From NCBI GenBank assembly GCA_000785145.2, contig JSZA02000017.1:1-64000 (forward strand): a DNA stretch of 64,000 bases. The letters run 5' to 3'. Shown here piece by piece: positions 32,359 to 42,705 of this stretch (position 1 is the first letter of the stretch; each line of letters begins with the position of its first letter). The stretch is from Candidatus Thiomargarita nelsonii. GTDB lineage: Bacteria > Pseudomonadota > Gammaproteobacteria > Beggiatoales > Beggiatoaceae. Under the pieces are notes generated by a model. It was given only the letters and a program-made list of their open reading frames with translations, had not been told where the DNA came from and did no database searches. The translations under genes were made by a program, and so were the position numbers.

Positions 32359-33624
32359 ATGGCAAAGAAAAAAGGCCAATCTGGCAATGATGAGCCGTTG
32401 CTTTATTGTTCATTTTGTGGAAAAAGTCAAAATGAGGTCCACAAACTGATTGCGGGGCCAGCGGTATTTATTTGCGATGAATGTGTTAAGTTATGCAAAG
32501 ATATTCTTGTACAGGAAGTCGCACCTGAAGGCGTTAAACCTGAGAAGGCTCGGCACTTGCCAACTCCACATGAAATTAATGATCATTTAAATCAATATGT
32601 GATTGGGCAAGAGACTGCCAAAAAGGTACTCTCTGTCGCCGTGTATAACCATTACAAACGCTTGGAAACTCAAAGCGAAGAGGTGGAAATTGCCAAAAGT
32701 AATGTGTTATTCATAGGACCAACCGGCACTGGCAAAACGTTGTTGGCTGAAACGATGGCACGCTTGTTAGATGTGCCTTTTACGATGGCGGATGCCACCA
32801 CGCTCACTGAGGCGGGTTATGTTGGTGAAGATGTCGAATATATCATACAAAAATTATTACAAAATTGTGATTATGATGTTGAAAAAGCCCAGACGGGTAT
32901 CATCTACATAGATGAAATTGACAAAATTACCCGTAAAGCTGATAATCCCTCGATAACCAGAGATGTTTCTGGGGAGGGGGTACAACAGGCGCTATTAAAA
33001 TTAATTGAAGGCACGGTTGCCTCCGTCGCACCTCAAGGCAGCAGGAAACACCCGAAACAAGAGTTTTTAGTGGTTGATACCAAAAACATATTATTTATTT
33101 GTGGTGGAGCCTTTGCCGGTTTAGAAAAAGTGATTCAGGCACGTACTGAAAAAAGTGGCATTGGTTTTGCCGCAGAGGTGTCAACTAAGGAAGATAAACG
33201 GAGCTTTAATCAATTACTGAATCTCCTTGAACCGGAGGATTTGATTAAGTATGGTTTGATTCCAGAGATTGTAGGGCGTTTACCTGTGAGCTCAACGCTT
33301 GAGGAATTGAATGAAGAGCAACTGGTACAGATTTTAACAGAACCCAAAAATGCTTTAGTTAAACAATATGTTCGCTTGTTTGAGATGGAAGGCACAGAAC
33401 TCGAATTTAGATCCGCCGCCTTATGTGCTGTGGCACGTAAAGCCATGGAAAGAAAAACGGGGGCACGAGGGTTGCGTTCTATTTTAGAACAGGTTTTATT
33501 GGATACTATGTATGATTTACCGTCTATGGATAATGTTGTAAAGGTTGTTGTTGATGAAGCGGTTATTGAAGGTAAGTCTCAACCGTTGATTTTATATAAC
33601 AATGTACAGGCCGCTTCGGCGTAA
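32359..33624 (+). CDS. clpX: ClpX ATPase, unfoldase of ClpXP
   Basis: 421 residues. The zinc-binding domain has CSFCGKSQ and CDECVKLC. Walker A GPTGTGKT is at about 120-127, Walker B YIDEIDKI follows, and the ClpP-binding IGF-type loop is present as SGIGFAAEV. Sensor 2 is in [17 protein letters not shown] before the ATG is an adequate ribosome binding site. Intact and of normal length. Confidence 0.98.
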   Translation: MAKKKGQSGNDEPLLYCSFCGKSQNEVHKLIAGPAVFICDECVKLCKDILVQEVAPEGVKPEKARHLPTPHEINDHLNQYVIGQETAKKVLSVAVYNHYKRLETQSEEVEIAKSNVLFIGPTGTGKTLLAETMARLLDVPFTMADATTLTEAGYVGEDVEYIIQKLLQNCDYDVEKAQTGIIYIDEIDKITRKADNPSITRDVSGEGVQQALLKLIEGTVASVAPQGSRKHPKQEFLVVDTKNILFICGGAFAGLEKVIQARTEKSGIGFAAEVSTKEDKRSFNQLLNLLEPEDLIKYGLIPEIVGRLPVSSTLEELNEEQLVQILTEPKNALVKQYVRLFEMEGTELEFRSAALCAVARKAMERKTGARGLRSILEQVLLDTMYDLPSMDNVVKVVVDEAVIEGKSQPLILYNNVQAASA

Positions 33625-33651
33625 TCTATTAAATAATAAGAGGAAATCCCC

Positions 33652-36057
33652 ATGGCATCTGATGACAAGGCCAATTTGATCATGCCGGTGCTTCCTTTAA
33701 GGGATGTGGTTGTCTACCCGCATATGGTGATTCCATTGTTTGTGGGTCGAGATATGTCTGTTTCTGCTTTGGAAATGGCAATCGCAGATCCTCACAAGCC
33801 TATATTCTTGGTAGCCCAAAAAAATTCCTCAGAAAATGAGCCTGGACAGGATGATGTTTATAGTGTTGGCACAATTTCTAGCATTTTACAACTACTCAAA
33901 TTGCCGGATGGCACATTAAAAGTATTGGTTGAAGGTGGACAGCGTGCAAAAATCATAGAATTTTTTACAGATGAAGGTTTTGCGGCTAAGGTGGCTCCCT
34001 TATCTGGCAGCTTGGGAAATGAAAAAGAAGTTGCGGTTCTATCGCGTTCTGTCACTGAGCAATTTGAACAATATATTAAGTTAAACAAAAAAGTCCCCCC
34101 CGAAATTCTTAATTCTTTGTCGAGTATTGAGGATCCCAGTCGTTTGGCAGATACCATCGCTGCCCACATGCCGATCAAATTAGAAGAAAAACAAAACGTT
34201 CTCGAAATGACCGAGGTGCAAAAACGTTTAGAGCATTTGGTTGGCTTAATGGATCATTCGCTGGATTTGGTCCAGGTCGAAAAACGCATTCGTAAACGAG
34301 TGAAAGGCCAGATGGACAAGAGCCAGCGAGAATATTATCTCAATGAGCAGATAAAGGCTATTCAAAAGGAGTTGGGAGAGCTTGATGATGTGCCCAATGA
34401 GATGGATGAGTTAGCCAAGAAAATTGAAAAATCTGGCATGTCTAAAGAAGCCCATGAAAAGGTGACTGCGGAACTCAAAAAACTCAAAATGATGCCGCCG
34501 ATGTCTTCAGAAGCGACAGTGGTACGTAATTATATTGATGTGATGCTCGCTGTGCCTTGGAAAAAGCGTAGCAGGATTAATCGCGATATTGGTAAAGCAG
34601 AAAAAGTTTTAGAAAACGATCATTATGGGCTAGAAAAGGTTAAAGAACGGATACTCGAATATCTCGCTGTACAACAGCGCGTGAAAAAAATGAAAGGTCC
34701 TATCCTTTGTTTGGTCGGTCCACCGGGGGTGGGTAAGACGTCTTTGGGTAAGTCTATTGCGCGGGCGACCAATCGTCAATATGTGCGAATGTCCTTGGGT
34801 GGTGTACGTGATGAGGCCGAAATTCGGGGGCATCGTCGTACCTATCTTGGCTCTTTGCCTGGCAAGATTATCTATAATCTGTCTAAAGTGGGTGTGCGTA
34901 ATCCATTGTTTTTGTTGGATGAAATAGATAAAATGTCAATGGATTTTCGGGGTGATCCATCGTCTGCTTTGTTAGAGGTCCTTGATCCTGAGCAAAATCA
35001 TACCTTTAATGATCATTATTTAGAAGCGGATTATGATCTGTCCGAAGTCATGTTTGTTGCGACTGCGAATTCTTTAAATATTCCAGCCCCTCTTTTAGAT
35101 CGGATGGAAGTGATTCGTATATCAGGTTATACCGAAGATGAAAAGCTGAATATTGCAAAGGGTTATCTAAACCATAAACAAATAAAAAATAATGGTCTCA
35201 AAGAGACTGAGATCAAAATTCAGGATAGTGCTATCCGCGATATTGTTCGCTATTACACACGCGAAGCTGGGGTGCGTAATTTAGAGCGTGAAATCGCTAA
35301 AATTTGTCGCAAAGTTGTTAAAGAAATTTTGCTCAAAGCGGTTAAAAAACCCTTGAGTGTCGGCACAAAAAATTTGTCGAAATATTTAAGTGTACGACGC
35401 TTTAGTTATGGACGTGCTGATGAGTTTGATCGTATTGGTCAAGTGACGGGGTTGGCATGGACTGAAGTGGGTGGAGATTTGTTGACTATCGAGGCGGCTA
35501 TGATGCCGGGTAAAGGTAAATTGTCTTATACTGGACAATTAGGCGATATTATGCAAGAATCCATTCAGGCTGCGATGTGTGTGGTACGCTCACGCGCTGA
35601 AAGTTTGGGCATAGAGACTGATTTCTATAAAAAATTTGATTTACACATCCATGTGCCAGAGGGTGCGACACCTAAAGATGGTCCGAGTGCTGGTGTTGGT
35701 ATGTGTATTGCGATGATATCGGTATTGACTCACATTCCGGTTTGCTCGGATGTTGCAATGACTGGTGAAATTACTTTACGTGGTGAAGTTCTCCCGATTG
35801 GAGGCTTGAAAGAGAAATTGTTGGCTGCCCTCAGAGGTGGCATACGTCTGGTGTTAATTCCCTCAGAAAATAAAAAGGATTTGCAGGAAATCCCAGATAA
35901 TATAAAGAACAATTTAACTATCAAACCCGTCAGATGGATAGAAGAAGTCCTTGAGCTTGCTCTGCAACGATTGCCATTGCCATTAGATGATGATGTTATG
36001 CTAAAACCGGGTAGTCGTGTTGTGGTGGACAGTAAACAACGCATACAAACACATTAG
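33652..36057 (+). CDS. lon: ATP-dependent protease Lon
   Basis: 801 residues. The N-terminal substrate-binding domain ([23 protein letters not shown]) is followed by a coiled region, AAA+ with Walker A GPPGVGKT (356-363) and Walker [10 protein letters not shown]. The proteolytic domain has serine S679 in PKDGPSAG and the lysine in the [10 protein letters not shown] block. It degrades misfolded and regulatory proteins. It follows clpX by 27 nt. The palindrome at 36074-36098 separates it from hupB. Confidence 0.98.
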   Translation: MASDDKANLIMPVLPLRDVVVYPHMVIPLFVGRDMSVSALEMAIADPHKPIFLVAQKNSSENEPGQDDVYSVGTISSILQLLKLPDGTLKVLVEGGQRAKIIEFFTDEGFAAKVAPLSGSLGNEKEVAVLSRSVTEQFEQYIKLNKKVPPEILNSLSSIEDPSRLADTIAAHMPIKLEEKQNVLEMTEVQKRLEHLVGLMDHSLDLVQVEKRIRKRVKGQMDKSQREYYLNEQIKAIQKELGELDDVPNEMDELAKKIEKSGMSKEAHEKVTAELKKLKMMPPMSSEATVVRNYIDVMLAVPWKKRSRINRDIGKAEKVLENDHYGLEKVKERILEYLAVQQRVKKMKGPILCLVGPPGVGKTSLGKSIARATNRQYVRMSLGGVRDEAEIRGHRRTYLGSLPGKIIYNLSKVGVRNPLFLLDEIDKMSMDFRGDPSSALLEVLDPEQNHTFNDHYLEADYDLSEVMFVATANSLNIPAPLLDRMEVIRISGYTEDEKLNIAKGYLNHKQIKNNGLKETEIKIQDSAIRDIVRYYTREAGVRNLEREIAKICRKVVKEILLKAVKKPLSVGTKNLSKYLSVRRFSYGRADEFDRIGQVTGLAWTEVGGDLLTIEAAMMPGKGKLSYTGQLGDIMQESIQAAMCVVRSRAESLGIETDFYKKFDLHIHVPEGATPKDGPSAGVGMCIAMISVLTHIPVCSDVAMTGEITLRGEVLPIGGLKEKLLAALRGGIRLVLIPSENKKDLQEIPDNIKNNLTIKPVRWIEEVLELALQRLPLPLDDDVMLKPGSRVVVDSKQRIQTH

Positions 36058-36073
36058 TGTGTTACAATCTTGG

Positions 36074-36098
36074 ACGTCCAAGATAAATCTTGGACTCC
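36074..36098. repeat. GTCCAAG palindrome between lon and hupB
   Basis: GTCCAAGATAAATCTTGGACTCC, core of 16 bp, inserted in an otherwise conserved operon junction 58 nt before the hupB ATG. Confidence 0.85.
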
Positions 36099-36155
36099 TA
36101 TAAAAAATTAACGGAGTTAATTGGTGTATTATTATCCACATTAAACGGGGGAAAA

Positions 36156-36428
36156 ATGAATAAGTCTGAATTAATTCAAGATGTTGCTGAGAACTCTGCG
36201 ATTTCCAAATCCATTGCGGGAAAGGCCGTTGATGGGGTAATAGAAAGTATTAAAAATGCACTGGCGGATGGTGATACTGTCACTTTAATAGGTTTTGGGA
36301 CTTTTTCAGTACGTGAGCGTGCTGCAAGGAAAGGACGTAATCCACGCACTGGAGAGCCCCTAGATATAAAGGCAGCCCACGTACCTGTATTTAAAGCTGG
36401 TAAATCGCTCAAAGATGCGGTAAACTAG
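36156..36428 (+). CDS. hupB: HU-beta-type nucleoid protein
   Basis: 90 residues from the ATG after GGGGGAAAA; earlier in-frame codons include the palindrome and are excluded. The core is MNKSELIQDVAENSAISK, then GFGTFSVRERAARKGRNPRTGE, the DNA-binding arm, and FKAGKSLKDAVN at the end. HU dimers bend and compact DNA. Its last 10 codons and 3' flank are duplicated downstream. Confidence 0.97.
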   Translation: MNKSELIQDVAENSAISKSIAGKAVDGVIESIKNALADGDTVTLIGFGTFSVRERAARKGRNPRTGEPLDIKAAHVPVFKAGKSLKDAVN

Positions 36429-36505
36429 GCGGCGAAAATTTCAAGATTTTTTTAGCTTGCAATTCGCTCAAAGATGTTGTAAACTAGGCGGCGAAAATTT
36501 CAAGA
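36405..36505 (+). repeat. Tandem duplication of the hupB 3' end
   Basis: 42 bp covering the last codons, stop and 3' flank of hupB (36405-36446) recur at 36464-36505 with only the CG/TT difference in GATGCGG versus GATGTTG. The period is 59 bp. The second copy ends 10 nt before tRNA-Val. Confidence 0.92.
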
Positions 36506-36514
36506 GATTTGAGT

Positions 36515-36587
36515 GGGTGTTTAGCTCAGTTGGGAGAGCGTCGCCCTTACAAGGCGAATGTCGGGGGTTCAAGCCCCTCAACACCCA
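36515..36587 (+). tRNA. tRNA-Val(TAC)
   Basis: 73 nt without encoded CCA. Acceptor GGGTGTT/AACACCC, anticodon stem TCGCC/GGCGA with loop CTTACAA giving TAC, T-arm GGGGGTTCAAGCCCCT. A T-rich tract follows (36588-36617) and could end transcription. Confidence 0.96.
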
Positions 36588-36681
36588 TTTTTTTTTATTT
36601 TTTTTTTATTTTTTCTGAAAAAATGAAAAAAAGATTTGCATTTTCGATTTGATGTGATTATAATGTGTCCATCTTTTCAAT

Positions 36682-36758
36682 GGAGTGGTAGCTCAGCTGG
36701 TTAGAGTATCGGCCTGTCACGCCGAGGGTCGCGGGTTCGAGTCCCGTCCGCTCCGCCA
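36682..36758 (+). tRNA. tRNA-Asp(GTC)
   Basis: 77 nt with encoded CCA. Acceptor GGAGTGG/CCGCTCC, anticodon loop CTGTCAC giving GTC, T-arm CGCGGGTTCGAGTCCCG. It lies 94 nt after tRNA-Val, between hupB and ppiD. Confidence 0.97.
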
Positions 36759-36797
36759 TATTATTAATGGCTATTATAATGATCTTCAATAGCTTAT

Positions 36798-36915
36798 AGT
36801 TGTCCAGAAAAGTTTTGTCGTTGTTTCGGGAATGGAGCGGAGCGGATTTCCCGAAACCATCTACCTCGACTGAGTTTCGGGAAATCCGCTCCATTCCCGA
36901 AACATTCTGGACAAC
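36798..36915. repeat. GTTTCGGGAA palindrome within a GTCCAGAA/TTCTGGAC outer stem
   Basis: TTGTCCAGAA and TTCTGGACAA enclose facing copies of GTTTCGGGAATGGAGCGG and its complement. Related palindromes are at 22295, 41022, 43504 and 63427. The outer stem is seen only here. Confidence 0.85.
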
Positions 36916-36923
36916 TATTTTAA

Positions 36924-36960
36924 AAAAAAAGCGTATCTGCTATAGATACGCTTTTTTTTT
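36924..36960. terminator. Strong hairpin terminator before ppiD
   Basis: AAAAGCGTATCT/AGATACGCTTTT stem with a GCTAT loop, A run on the left and nine Ts on the right. It separates the tRNA transcript from ppiD, so ppiD needs its own promoter. Confidence 0.88.
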
Positions 36961-36997
36961 GATCTATCGCACCTTCCAAACAAAGGATAAAAAAACC

Positions 36998-38905
36998 ATG
37001 CTACAAAACATCCGTGACGGCGCCCGAGGTTGGCTCGCTTGGGTTATTGTTACCATCATCTGTGTTCCTTTTGCGTTTTGGGGAATAAATGAATATTTTA
37101 ACCCTTCCCCTAAACGAGTGATTGCTGAAGTCAATGGCGTTGAATTGTCAGAATACGATTTTCAACAACAAGTCAATCAGCAGAAACGGCGACTTTATGA
37201 CATGTTTAAAGATCAAAATATCGACTTGTCATTTATGGATAAGCAAATCAGGGAAAGTACGCTGACGCAGATGATAGAAGAGGAAGTGCTCGTGCAATCT
37301 GTCAGCGAGGCGGGTATGCAGATCGGTAATGATTTATTAGCCAGTCGTATCCATACTGAGCCCGCATTTCAAGAGGATGACGTTTTTTCCCAAAAACAGT
37401 ATGAAGAAGTTTTAGGTTATCAAGGCATGTCCCCCACTCGCTTTGAGTGGCTCATTCGCCGAGAACTGTTAACAAGCCAAATCCGTCAAGGTGTGTTACG
37501 TTCTGCCTTGTTCACTGATTATGATGAACAACAACAGGCTCGCCTTGAAAAACAACAACGCTTTATCAGTCATTTGATTGTGCCCGCCAGTCGCTTTAAG
37601 GATTCAATAACGATTACTGATGCCGATATTGAAGCTTATTATAAGGATCATGCCAAGCAATACAGGACGCCCGAAAAAGTCAGCATTGAATATGTCGAAA
37701 TGTCAGGTGAGGATTTAGTCATCACACAATCCATAGATGAAGAGACTTTAAAACAACAGTATCAACAACGCAAAGCCTCTTTTACAACGCAGGCGCAATG
37801 GAAGGCGCGGCATATTTTGATTGAGGGAGATGCAGATGAGTTAGAGGCGGCGGAGAAAAAAGTGCAAGAAGTTTTAGCTAAAATCAAAGCTGGCGAGGCT
37901 TTTGAGGATTTAGCTAAGGCTTATTCTGATGATATTGGCAGCCAGAAACAGGGGGGAGATTTGGGCTGGTTTGGTCCAGGTAGGATGGTGAAACCGTTTG
38001 AAGATGCTGTCAAGGCACTGAAAGTCGGTGAAGTCAGCGAGCCTGTCAAAAGTCAGTTTGGCTTTCATATCATCAAATTGGATGATAGTAAACCTGAAAT
38101 GGTCCGTCCTTTTGCTGAAGTGCGTACCGAGTTAGTGCAAGAAATTCAAAAGGAATATGCAGATTCAGAGTTTTATGGACAAGTGGATGAATTTGCTAAT
38201 CTCGCTTATGAACATCCCAATAGCTTAGAGGTGTTGGCAGATACCTTAAATTTGGAGAGCAAAACCACCGAATTATTTGAGCGTCGTGGAGGGGAGGGTA
38301 TCCTTTCAAATCGTAAGCTTATTGAGGCGGCTTTTAGCGAGACGGTGCTCAAAGAAGGCTATAATAGTGATCCGATTGAAATTGGCGAACAACATGTTGT
38401 TGTGTTGCGTCTAAAAGAGCATGTATCCGCTAAAGCTAAACCGCTAGCTGAGGTAAAAGAAGCTATCGTCTCTGCCATCACACAAGAAAGGACGCAAGAA
38501 AAAGCGAAAAAGTTGGGCAAAAGCTTAATTGTGCAAATCAAGGAAAATGGTGATCCTAATGCGCCGATTAAAGAACATGATGGATTGAATTGGTCAGCAG
38601 CAAAGTGGGTTGAACGGAAAGATAGTACGCAGCCGGCTATAGTGAGCGAGGCTTTTAAAATTGGGCGGCCTGCCGAAGATAAGGCACTTTATCAGGGCAT
38701 TGAATTAGGTAATGGCGATTATGCTTTGGTGGCGGTGTTGGATGTTAAAGATGGTGAAGCCACTCCACCGGATGAAGAAAGTGAAAGTGCTGATGAGCCA
38801 GAGCAAGATGATGCCAAGCAGCAGGCAGTTGGTGAAAGTGAATTTAGTCAATTGGTGTCAGGGCTAAAAGCTGCGGCTGAGATTAAAGATTATTCGGGGA
38901 GCTAA
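36998..38905 (+). CDS. ppiD: Inner-membrane peptidyl-prolyl isomerase/chaperone PpiD
   Basis: 635 residues from ATG 36998; upstream codons in the same frame cross the palindrome and terminator and are excluded. MLQNIRDGARGWLAWVIVTIICVPFAFWGI is the typical PpiD start, with a membrane helix at about 12-31. A SurA-N-like chaperone region is followed by a parvulin domain (about 265-355: QWKARHILIEGD, FEDLAKAYSDD, GGDLGWFGPGRMV, FGFHIIKLDD). It helps fold proteins leaving the Sec translocon. The C-terminal tail is acidic (PPDEESESADEPEQDD). Its position after lon-hupB is conserved in gammaproteobacteria. Confidence 0.96.
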   Translation: MLQNIRDGARGWLAWVIVTIICVPFAFWGINEYFNPSPKRVIAEVNGVELSEYDFQQQVNQQKRRLYDMFKDQNIDLSFMDKQIRESTLTQMIEEEVLVQSVSEAGMQIGNDLLASRIHTEPAFQEDDVFSQKQYEEVLGYQGMSPTRFEWLIRRELLTSQIRQGVLRSALFTDYDEQQQARLEKQQRFISHLIVPASRFKDSITITDADIEAYYKDHAKQYRTPEKVSIEYVEMSGEDLVITQSIDEETLKQQYQQRKASFTTQAQWKARHILIEGDADELEAAEKKVQEVLAKIKAGEAFEDLAKAYSDDIGSQKQGGDLGWFGPGRMVKPFEDAVKALKVGEVSEPVKSQFGFHIIKLDDSKPEMVRPFAEVRTELVQEIQKEYADSEFYGQVDEFANLAYEHPNSLEVLADTLNLESKTTELFERRGGEGILSNRKLIEAAFSETVLKEGYNSDPIEIGEQHVVVLRLKEHVSAKAKPLAEVKEAIVSAITQERTQEKAKKLGKSLIVQIKENGDPNAPIKEHDGLNWSAAKWVERKDSTQPAIVSEAFKIGRPAEDKALYQGIELGNGDYALVAVLDVKDGEATPPDEESESADEPEQDDAKQQAVGESEFSQLVSGLKAAAEIKDYSGS

Positions 38906-38942
38906 TCGCTGCGTTTCTTTCCTATTTTTTTTAGCAAACACT

Positions 38943-38986
38943 AGGCATATAAGGTAATTAATGTTACTTTATATGCCTATTTTTTT
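38943..38986 (+). terminator. Rho-independent terminator after ppiD
   Basis: AGGCATATAAGGTAA/TTACTTTATATGCCT stem with a short TTAATG loop, followed by a run of Ts. 37 nt after the ppiD stop. Confidence 0.88.
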
Positions 38987-39005
38987 GTCTATCAGATAAC
39001 AGACC

Positions 39006-41009
39006 ATGACAAATTCCAAAAGAAAAATTTTAGTCACCAGCGCGTTACCCTACGCTAATGGCTCCATACACCTTGGGCATTTAGTTGAATATATTCAAAC
39101 AGATATATGGGTACGCTTCCAAAAATTGCGCGGACATGAATGCTACTACGTTTGTGCCGATGACGCGCATGGCACTCCCATCATGTTACGTGCCCAAAAG
39201 GAAGGCATCAATCCCGAAAAATTGATTGCCCATTACCAGACTGAACATCAAGCTGATTTTGCTGATTTTGCAATAGGCTTTGATAATTACCATTCTACCC
39301 ATAGCCCTGAAAATCAGTACTTTTCCAATCTGATTTATAAGGGCTTGAGTGATGGGGGACATATCGAGCGTCGCACTATTCGCCAATTTTATGATCCGAT
39401 TAAAGAAATGTTTTTGCCCGATAGATTTATTCGCGGCGAATGTCCACATTGTGGGGCAAAAGACCAATATGGCGATAGTTGTGAAGTGTGCAGTAAGACT
39501 TATAATCCGACTGAACTCAAAAATCCGAAATCTGCCGTTTCTGGTGCCACTCCTATAGAAAAAGAGTCGGAACATTTGTTTGTCAATTTGTCGAATTTTG
39601 AAAGCCTGTTGCGGGAGTGGACAAGCAGCGGCTCTTTGCAGCCTGAAGTGTTACATAAACTCAATGAATGGTTTAAAGTCGGACTACAAGCTTGGGATAT
39701 TTCTCGTAATGACCCCTATTTTGGTTTTGAAATTCCCGATGAGCCGGGCAAATATTTTTATGTTTGGCTAGATGCGCCTATTGGTTATATGGCGAGTTTC
39801 AAAAATCTCTGTGACAGAGAACACATTGATTTTGACGAATTCTGGGGCGCCGATAGCCAAGCTCAGTTATATCATTTTATTGGCAAAGACATTATTTATT
39901 TCCATACCTTATTTTGGCCTGCGATGTTGTCGGGGGCGGGTTTTAGAAAACCCAGTGCCGTTTTTGTACATGGCTTTTTAACGGTGGATGGACAAAAAAT
40001 GTCCAAATCACGCGGCACTTTTATTAATGCTCGGACTTATTTAAACCATCTTGAGCCGGAATATTTACGTTACTATTTTGCGGCTAAATTAGGTAATGGT
40101 GTCAATGATGTTGATTTAAATTTAGACGATTTTCTCCAGCGCGTTAATGCCGATTTAGTGGGTAAATTTGTTAATATTGCCAGCCGTTGTGCGAGATTTA
40201 TCACTAACGGACAATTGGCCCCAGAATTAGCGAATTCTACCCTTTATCAAGATTTTATAGATGAAGGTGATGCTATTGCTGAGGCTTACGAAAGCCGTGA
40301 TTATAATAAAGCGGTGCGTGACATTATGGCTTTAGCGGCTCAGGCGAATCAATATATTGATGAACAGAAGCCTTGGGTGCTGGCGAAACAAGAGGGCAAA
40401 GAGGCTGAATTGCAAGCGGTTTGTAGTCAAGGCTTAAATCTGTTTCGGGTATTAATGGGTTATTTAGCACCGATTTTGCCATTGATGGTAAAACAGGTTG
40501 AAGAATTTTTAGCCGCGCCCATCGCTTGGCAACCTGAACCGTTACTCGCGCACACGATTAATCCTTTTAAACCGTTAATGACGCGCGTCAATAAAAAACA
40601 GATTGATGCTATGATTGAAGGCTCCAAAGAAAGCCTCGCAACGCCGCCGCCCAAACCGCCCAAAGCGCCAGTTGCTGCCGATACGATTGGCTATGAGGAC
40701 TTTTCTAAAATTGAGTTACGCATCGCCCGTATTGTCAAAGCGGAGCATGTTGAGGGGGCTCAAAAATTGTTGCGTTTAAGCTTAGATGTGGGAGAAGAAA
40801 AGCTGCGGAATGTGTTTGCTGGGATTAAGGATGCTTATACGCCTGAAGATTTGACTGGGCGTTTGACGGTGATGGTGGCAAATCTGGCGCCGCGACAAAT
40901 GCGTTTTGGGGTGTCAGAAGGCATGGTATTAGCGGCTGGTCCGGGTAAAGAAGATATATTTTTGCTCACTCCTGATGAAGGAGCGCAGCCGGGGATGCGG
41001 ATTAAATAA
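39006..41009 (+). CDS. metG: Methionyl-tRNA synthetase
   Basis: 667 residues. HIGH-type motif in [14 protein letters not shown]. The zinc-binding connective insert has [17 protein letters not shown] (four cysteines, MetG1 type). The catalytic KMSKS loop is [11 protein letters not shown] near residue 331. The C-terminal EMAP-II/Arc1-like tRNA-binding domain ([18 protein letters not shown] to the end) makes it the dimeric form. It charges both initiator and elongator tRNA-Met. Intact. Confidence 0.98.
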   Translation: MTNSKRKILVTSALPYANGSIHLGHLVEYIQTDIWVRFQKLRGHECYYVCADDAHGTPIMLRAQKEGINPEKLIAHYQTEHQADFADFAIGFDNYHSTHSPENQYFSNLIYKGLSDGGHIERRTIRQFYDPIKEMFLPDRFIRGECPHCGAKDQYGDSCEVCSKTYNPTELKNPKSAVSGATPIEKESEHLFVNLSNFESLLREWTSSGSLQPEVLHKLNEWFKVGLQAWDISRNDPYFGFEIPDEPGKYFYVWLDAPIGYMASFKNLCDREHIDFDEFWGADSQAQLYHFIGKDIIYFHTLFWPAMLSGAGFRKPSAVFVHGFLTVDGQKMSKSRGTFINARTYLNHLEPEYLRYYFAAKLGNGVNDVDLNLDDFLQRVNADLVGKFVNIASRCARFITNGQLAPELANSTLYQDFIDEGDAIAEAYESRDYNKAVRDIMALAAQANQYIDEQKPWVLAKQEGKEAELQAVCSQGLNLFRVLMGYLAPILPLMVKQVEEFLAAPIAWQPEPLLAHTINPFKPLMTRVNKKQIDAMIEGSKESLATPPPKPPKAPVAADTIGYEDFSKIELRIARIVKAEHVEGAQKLLRLSLDVGEEKLRNVFAGIKDAYTPEDLTGRLTVMVANLAPRQMRFGVSEGMVLAAGPGKEDIFLLTPDEGAQPGMRIK

Positions 41010-41021
41010 TCGTTATCTTTT

Positions 41022-41103
41022 GTTGTTTCGGGAATGAGGTCATGATTTCCCGATACGAAGTTAACGGTTTCGGGAAATCGTGACCTCATTCCCGCAACGA
41101 AGA
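41022..41103. repeat. GTTTCGGGAA palindrome variant
   Basis: TTGTTTCGGGAATGAGGTCA faces TGACCTCATTCCCGCAACGAA around a GATACGAAGTTAACGGTTTCG centre. Here the GGAGCGG spacer of the other copies is replaced by GAGGTCA. Lies between metG and the methyltransferase gene. Confidence 0.8.
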
Positions 41104-41126
41104 TCGCTGCGCTAAACAACTGAATC

Positions 41127-41924
41127 ATGGAGTCAATTAAAATTATACAGGGCAATGCCATCAGTGAATTGAGACAGTTCAAAAGTGATACTGTCGATTT
41201 GATTATAGCGGATCCACCCTATAATCTTGGAAAAGATTATGGTAATAATCATGATCTGAAAGGGTTTGATGAATATTTAGAATTTTCTTTTTCTTGGTTA
41301 CAGGAAGCGCATCGTATTCTTAAACCGACAGGAACGATCTATGTCTTTATGGGAGTCAGATTTATTTCCTATTTATATGATATTTTAGATCGAAAACTAG
41401 GTTTGTATTTCAATAGTTGGCTCACTTGGCATTACACGCAAGGGATGGGTAGAAAAAAGGGATTTTCTCCAAGGCATGATGATATTCTCATGTTTAATAA
41501 AAGTGAAAATTTCAAATTTCGTCTTGATCATATCAGAGTGCCTCAAAAATATTTTAGAAAGCGGAATAATATGTCAGGGGCGAATCCGGGTGATGTTTGG
41601 TCTTTTTCTCATGTTCATTATTCTAATCCTGAGCGTGAAAATCACCCGACACAGAAGCCAGAAGCATTAATAGAACGGATGGTTTTAGCCTCTTCTGATG
41701 AAGGTGATTATGTGGTCGATCCATTTGCTGGCAGTGGTACCACTTTAAGAGTTTGTCAGCAGCTTCAGAGAAAGTGTGATGGTATAGAAATTAATCCTGA
41801 GTACATTTTTCTGATTAAAAATCGCTTGAATAAAAATTTTGAAGGTTTTGATAGTATTGATCCGAGAATGGAACGTGTGCCAAGAGATTTACCAGAAAAG
41901 ATCGGTACGGGCAATTTGTTTTAA
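41127..41924 (+). CDS. Orphan DNA adenine/cytosine-N4 methyltransferase (beta class, YhdJ-like layout)
   Basis: 265 residues. Catalytic motif IV is [14 protein letters not shown] (residues about 27-40), and the AdoMet motif I is DPFAGSGTT near residue 195, so motif IV precedes motif I (beta class). [18 protein letters not shown] is the usual block before motif I. A target-recognition region lies between. The layout and size resemble E. coli YhdJ, an ATGCAT methylase without a partner nuclease. No restriction enzyme gene is adjacent, so the role may be regulatory or anti-restriction. Specificity cannot be read off. Confidence 0.88.
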   Translation: MESIKIIQGNAISELRQFKSDTVDLIIADPPYNLGKDYGNNHDLKGFDEYLEFSFSWLQEAHRILKPTGTIYVFMGVRFISYLYDILDRKLGLYFNSWLTWHYTQGMGRKKGFSPRHDDILMFNKSENFKFRLDHIRVPQKYFRKRNNMSGANPGDVWSFSHVHYSNPERENHPTQKPEALIERMVLASSDEGDYVVDPFAGSGTTLRVCQQLQRKCDGIEINPEYIFLIKNRLNKNFEGFDSIDPRMERVPRDLPEKIGTGNLF

Positions 41925-41935
41925 ATAGTGCCACC

Positions 41936-41970
41936 CAAAAATCCTATTTCTTCAAGAAATAGGATTTTTA
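41936..41970. terminator. Bidirectional hairpin terminator
   Basis: AATCCTATTTCTT/AAGAAATAGGATT stem with A and T runs, almost identical to the one at 1830-1863. 12 nt after the methyltransferase stop. Confidence 0.85.
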
Positions 41971-41977
41971 AATTTAC

Positions 41978-42676
41978 AAATCGACATTGTTGTTGGAGTC
42001 CAAAGCTTTAGCTTTGGAAGTTTTTTTAACTTGACATTGTTGTTGGAGTCCAAAGCTTTAGCTTTGGACTAGTCTCGTCCAAAGCTAAAGCTTTGGACTC
42101 CAAATGCCTTTGATGTTAAGATTCGACATTGTTGTTGGAGTCCAAAGCTTTAGCTTTGGAAGTTTTTTTAACTTGACATTGTTGGAGTTCAAAGCTTCAG
42201 CTTTGGACTAGTCTCGTCCAAAGCTAAAGCTTTGGACTCCAAATGCCTTTGATGTTAAGATTCGACATTGTTGTTGGAGTCCAAAGCTTTAGCTTTGGAA
42301 GTTTTTTTAACTTGACATTGTTGGAGTTCAAAGCTTCAGCTTTGGACTAGTCTCGTCCAAAGCTAAAGCTTTGGACTCCAAATGCCTTTGATGTTAAGAT
42401 TCGACATTGTTGTTGGAGTCCAAAGCTTTAGCTTTGGAAGTTTTTTTAACTTGACATTGTTGGAGTTCAAAGCTTCAGCTTTGGACTAGTCTCGTCCAAA
42501 GCTAAAGCTTTGGACTCCAAATGCCTTTGATGTTAAGATTCGACATTGTTGTTGGAGTCCAAAGCTTTAGCTTTGGAAGTTTTTTTAACTTGACATTGTT
42601 GGAGTTCAAAGCTTCAGCTTTGGACTAGTCTCGTCCAAAGCTTAAGCTTTGGACTCCAAATGCCTTTGATGTTAAG
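41978..42676. repeat. 139-bp tandem array of GTCCAAAGC palindromes, 5 copies
   Basis: Units begin at about 41983, 42122, 42261, 42400 and 42539 (period 139 bp). Each has TTCGACATTGTTG, three palindromes (TCCAAAGCTTTAGCTTTGGA, TCAAAGCTTCAGCTTTGGA and TCCAAAGCTAAAGCTTTGGA) and AATGCCTTTGATGTTAAG. The last four units are essentially identical; the first differs in its middle palindrome. The array ends 29 nt before the next ATG, so it forms that gene's upstream region. Confidence 0.95.
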
Positions 42677-42705
42677 TTATATATTGTAAACAAAAGGTAT
42701 TAAAA

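Noticed and set aside
36658-36894. Minus-strand frame containing TGLEPATLGVTGR
   Set aside because: This is the antisense translation of tRNA-Asp, a well-known spurious protein in databases; the rest of the frame is a palindrome.
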